Source: JBFWIL01 sp050256015 | Lineage (GTDB): Bacteria; Bacteroidota; Bacteroidia; Bacteroidales; Prolixibacteraceae | Direction of reading: 5' to 3' | DNA: 7,909 bases | Assembly: GCA_050256015.1 (NCBI GenBank) | Contig: JBFWIL010000115.1 | Span: 1 to 7,909 of the forward strand | Shown here: one piece after another, positions 6,532-7,909 of the stretch | Layout of the letters: the number at the start of each line of letters is the position of its first letter | How positions within the stretch are numbered: the stretch's first letter is position 1 | The notes under the pieces: generated by a model | The model's input: only the letters and a program-made list of their open reading frames with translations | Databases searched by the model: none | Told to the model about the DNA's origin: nothing | Made by a program: the position numbers and the translations under genes

Positions 6532-7188
6532 TTACTTTTTTATTCTGATCTCGAGAATCCCGTTATTATACGTTGATGTCAGGTTTTCACGGGTTCCCTT
6601 TGCCGGCAGCAGCACCTCTTTACGGTATTTGCGGATTTTACTTGCTGCCGAGATCTCCAGGATGTCTTCCTTTAATTCAATGGAAATCTCTTCCTCAGCC
6701 ATTCCCGGCATCTCAGCGATGATAATCATTTCGTTCTCCTCGTCAAAGACATCCGTGATGGGTTCTCTTTCCTCTTCCACTTTCGGGCCCTCAGGTGTTT
6801 TTTTGATGTTGCCGAAGGTTTCCACTTTCGGGCCGCCTCCCACTACTGATTTAATGGTAAACCCGTAAACACCCTTCATTCCCTTTTTGAGATGCTCCAG
6901 ATCAATCGTCCCCTCTTTACGGATTTCTCCTTCCTCGCTATCGGTCACCTGTCCGGCCAGATCAATTAACTTCTCAATTCCTTTGAATAATCCCCCAAGA
7001 CCTAAAAATTCAAAGTCTGATTCTTTTTTTTCATTTTCCTTTTTCATCTGTGTAGATTTTTCATAATTTGTTACCTTCAAATTCTTCTGTTTCCGTATTG
7101 CTGAATGGCCATCTGATAATTTTAGCCATTCAACCATTTTGCCATTATTCATCAACTGCTTTTCTTTCTTCCCATGCTGATCAGGCAT
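6532..7188 (-). CDS. gvpH: Gas vesicle protein GvpH (Hsp20 family), start uncertain
   Basis: This is a GvpH-type protein with a C-terminal alpha-crystallin (Hsp20) domain. From the first ATG (7188) it has 218 residues; from the ATG at 7047 it has 171. Recognisable parts are FLGLGGLFKGIEKLIDLAGQ (61-80), a Gly-rich linker with VETFGNIKKTPEGPKVEEEREP (122-143), and the Hsp20 core ITDVFDEENEMIIIAEMPGM (144-163) through NNGILEIRIKK (208-218). GvpH is a small chaperone-like accessory protein that stabilises other Gvp proteins such as GvpF and limits aggregation. The first 47 residues have no family resemblance, and the DNA beneath them holds an 8-bp inverted repeat. The ATG at 7047 (MKKENEKKESDFEF) may therefore be the true start, leaving a spacer of about 130 nt. 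The 7188 start overlaps the preceding stop by 8 nt, which is equally operon-like. Confidence 0.85.
   Translation of the reverse strand: MPDQHGKKEKQLMNNGKMVEWLKLSDGHSAIRKQKNLKVTNYEKSTQMKKENEKKESDFEFLGLGGLFKGIEKLIDLAGQVTDSEEGEIRKEGTIDLEHLKKGMKGVYGFTIKSVVGGGPKVETFGNIKKTPEGPKVEEEREPITDVFDEENEMIIIAEMPGMAEEEISIELKEDILEISAASKIRKYRKEVLLPAKGTRENLTSTYNNGILEIRIKK
7102..7132. repeat. Perfect 8-bp inverted repeat upstream of the conserved part of gvpH
   Basis: TGAATGGC (7102-7109) pairs exactly with GCCATTCA (7125-7132) across a 15-nt loop. It lies in the stretch that encodes the unconserved N-terminus if gvpH starts at 7188, or in the untranslated leader if it starts at 7047. It has no T-run following on the minus strand, so it does not look like a terminator. 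It could be an mRNA hairpin, an operator or a small palindromic element. Confidence 0.45.
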
Positions 7189-7564
7189 TGGAGAAAACAG
7201 GCCTGTCAGTTATCAGGCTTTCAATCTGTTTTTTCCATTTCAGAGGATCCTTTACTGCAATAAATACGTTTCTTGTCCGGCTGCCGTTCCACTGAATATA
7301 TAGCTGCGTTACCCTTTTGCCCAAAATCCATCTTCTTTTTACCAGATCTGTCCGCCGGATTTCACAAAGAGGAATCTGAAATATGAGTTTCCGTACCTGA
7401 ACGAAAAGGAGTCTTTTTTCAGTAAGATGCAGATTGCCCAGCCTCCAGGATGAAAAGCCCGCACTGCCTGCATCATAGGATGCCGTGTAGGAATACAGTA
7501 TTTCTTCCCCTTTCCCGAGGGACAGGGTTGAGGCTTTTCTTAATAAATCCAGACTACTCTTCAT
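7181..7564 (-). CDS. GRAM/PH-like domain protein of unknown role
   Basis: This 127-residue protein looks like one GRAM/bacterial-PH-type beta-barrel domain. The cues are GKGEEILYSYTASY (17-30), the strand-turn 'RLGNLHLTEKRLLFVQV' (41-57) typical of the GRAM 'G.L.LT..RLLF', the IPLCEIRRTDLV segment (64-75) matching the 'IPL.DI..V' step, a beta strand TQLYIQWNGSRTRNVFIAV (86-104) and a closing helix DPLKWKKQIESLI (106-118). There is no signal peptide or membrane segment. GRAM/PH domains bind lipids or proteins in other systems; its ligand here cannot be read. It sits between two Hsp20-like genes, overlapping the first by 11 nt and meeting gvpH by an 8-nt overlap, so it belongs to the operon. 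It is not one of the classic Gvp proteins that I recognise. The fold call is moderate. Confidence 0.65.
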   Translation of the reverse strand: MKSSLDLLRKASTLSLGKGEEILYSYTASYDAGSAGFSSWRLGNLHLTEKRLLFVQVRKLIFQIPLCEIRRTDLVKRRWILGKRVTQLYIQWNGSRTRNVFIAVKDPLKWKKQIESLITDRPVFSNA

Positions 7565-7909
7565 TTTTTGGTATGCTTATGATCAAAGTTTGATTTTGAA
7601 ATTGCTGCCTGAATTCAGCGATATTAACATCAGCAGGCAAAGGGGTCTGACGGGCATGCTCAATGCCATTGGAATCCCGAAAAAGAATCGTTGCACTTTT
7701 CCGGTCAACCTTCACCTGAATACTCTCTTCCCTAACCCCTCTCAGATCCATAATGATCAGAACCTCATTATCCTCATCAAAAACATCTGCAAATTGCTCT
7801 TCTTCTTTCAGCAATACTTTTCTTTCATCTTCTTCTGTCAGCCACCAACTGAATAAGACATTTTCCCCGTTTTCCCGTTCAACACGCGATTTTTCAAACA
7901 GCAGTACCG
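7554..7909 (-). CDS. Second Hsp20/GvpH-like small heat-shock protein, N-terminus beyond the window
   Basis: A TTG at 7814 could start an 86-residue product, but the frame stays open upstream to the right edge, with 31 more codons reading VLLFEKSRVERENGEN...SWWLTEEDERKV. The gene therefore almost surely starts outside the window. The visible C-terminal part is an alpha-crystallin-like domain: FADVFDEDNEVLIIMDLRGVREESIQVKV, then ARQTPLPADVN and the closing strand NQTLIISIPK. It parallels GvpH in this window (DVFDEENEMIIIAEMPGM ... NGILEIRIKK), so the two look like paralogues. In place of the usual LPG it has LRG, and the linker around RDSNG is short. Its role is probably holdase-type chaperoning in gas vesicle assembly. 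The stop overlaps the start of the GRAM-domain gene by 11 nt. GvpH identity is suggested, not proved, since the N-terminal half is missing. Confidence 0.75.
   Translation of the reverse strand, partial: VLLFEKSRVERENGENVLFSWWLTEEDERKVLLKEEEQFADVFDEDNEVLIIMDLRGVREESIQVKVDRKSATILFRDSNGIEHARQTPLPADVNIAEFRQQFQNQTLIISIPKNEE

Noticed and set aside
7102..7132. The 8-bp inverted repeat as a transcription terminator
   Set aside because: No U-run follows the stem in the minus-strand direction, the loop is 15 nt, and the gene continues directly downstream.
1..7909. CRISPR array, tRNA, rRNA, insertion sequence or phage genes
   Set aside because: I found no regular repeat-spacer pattern, no tRNA-like cloverleaf, no transposase motif and no terminal inverted repeats. 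Nearly all bases are taken up by the minus-strand gas vesicle genes.

Overview
The window is the interior of a gas vesicle (gvp) gene cluster. Every credible gene lies on the minus strand, so the cluster reads from the right edge to the left edge. The organism looks like a bacterium of the Bacteroidota or a relative. The DNA is moderately AT-rich, most starts follow A-rich leaders without a Shine-Dalgarno, and the one long spacer carries a TTTAAAG-type tandem tract of a kind I associate with Bacteroidota intergenic DNA. This placement is an inference; no ribosomal or phylogenetic marker is present.

Layout in transcription order: (1) a small heat-shock/GvpH-like protein, open at the right edge (7554-7909); (2) a GRAM/PH-like domain protein (7181-7564); (3) GvpH with a C-terminal Hsp20 domain (about 6532-7188, start uncertain); (4) an ArsA/Get3-family ATPase (5564-6529); (5) a full-length CDC48/VAT-type double AAA+ ATPase (3372-5537); (6) a GvpF/L protein fused to a C-terminal J (DnaJ) domain (2327-3367); (7) and (8) two ordinary GvpF/L proteins (1552-2325 and 748-1530); (9) GvpG (507-746); (10) GvpO (152-412); (11) the first 43 codons of a fourth GvpF/L-like protein, cut by the left edge (3-131).

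Genes 1 to 9 are packed with gaps of 1 to 26 nt or short overlaps, which suggests one transcript. The only sizeable spacers are 94 nt before gvpO, and possibly about 130 nt before gvpH if its downstream start is used. The structural shell gene gvpA and the usual MoxR-type ATPase gvpN are not in the window and presumably lie outside it.

The striking point is the density of protein-folding functions around the gas vesicle accessory genes: two Hsp20-type proteins, a J-domain fused to a GvpF/L, a two-ring CDC48-type unfoldase, and a Get3/ArsA-type ATPase of a family that can shield hydrophobic clients. Together with GvpF/L, G and O they look like a dedicated chaperone set for holding, delivering or remodelling the very hydrophobic shell protein during nucleation and growth. 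That joint role is inferred from gene content and order, not demonstrated.
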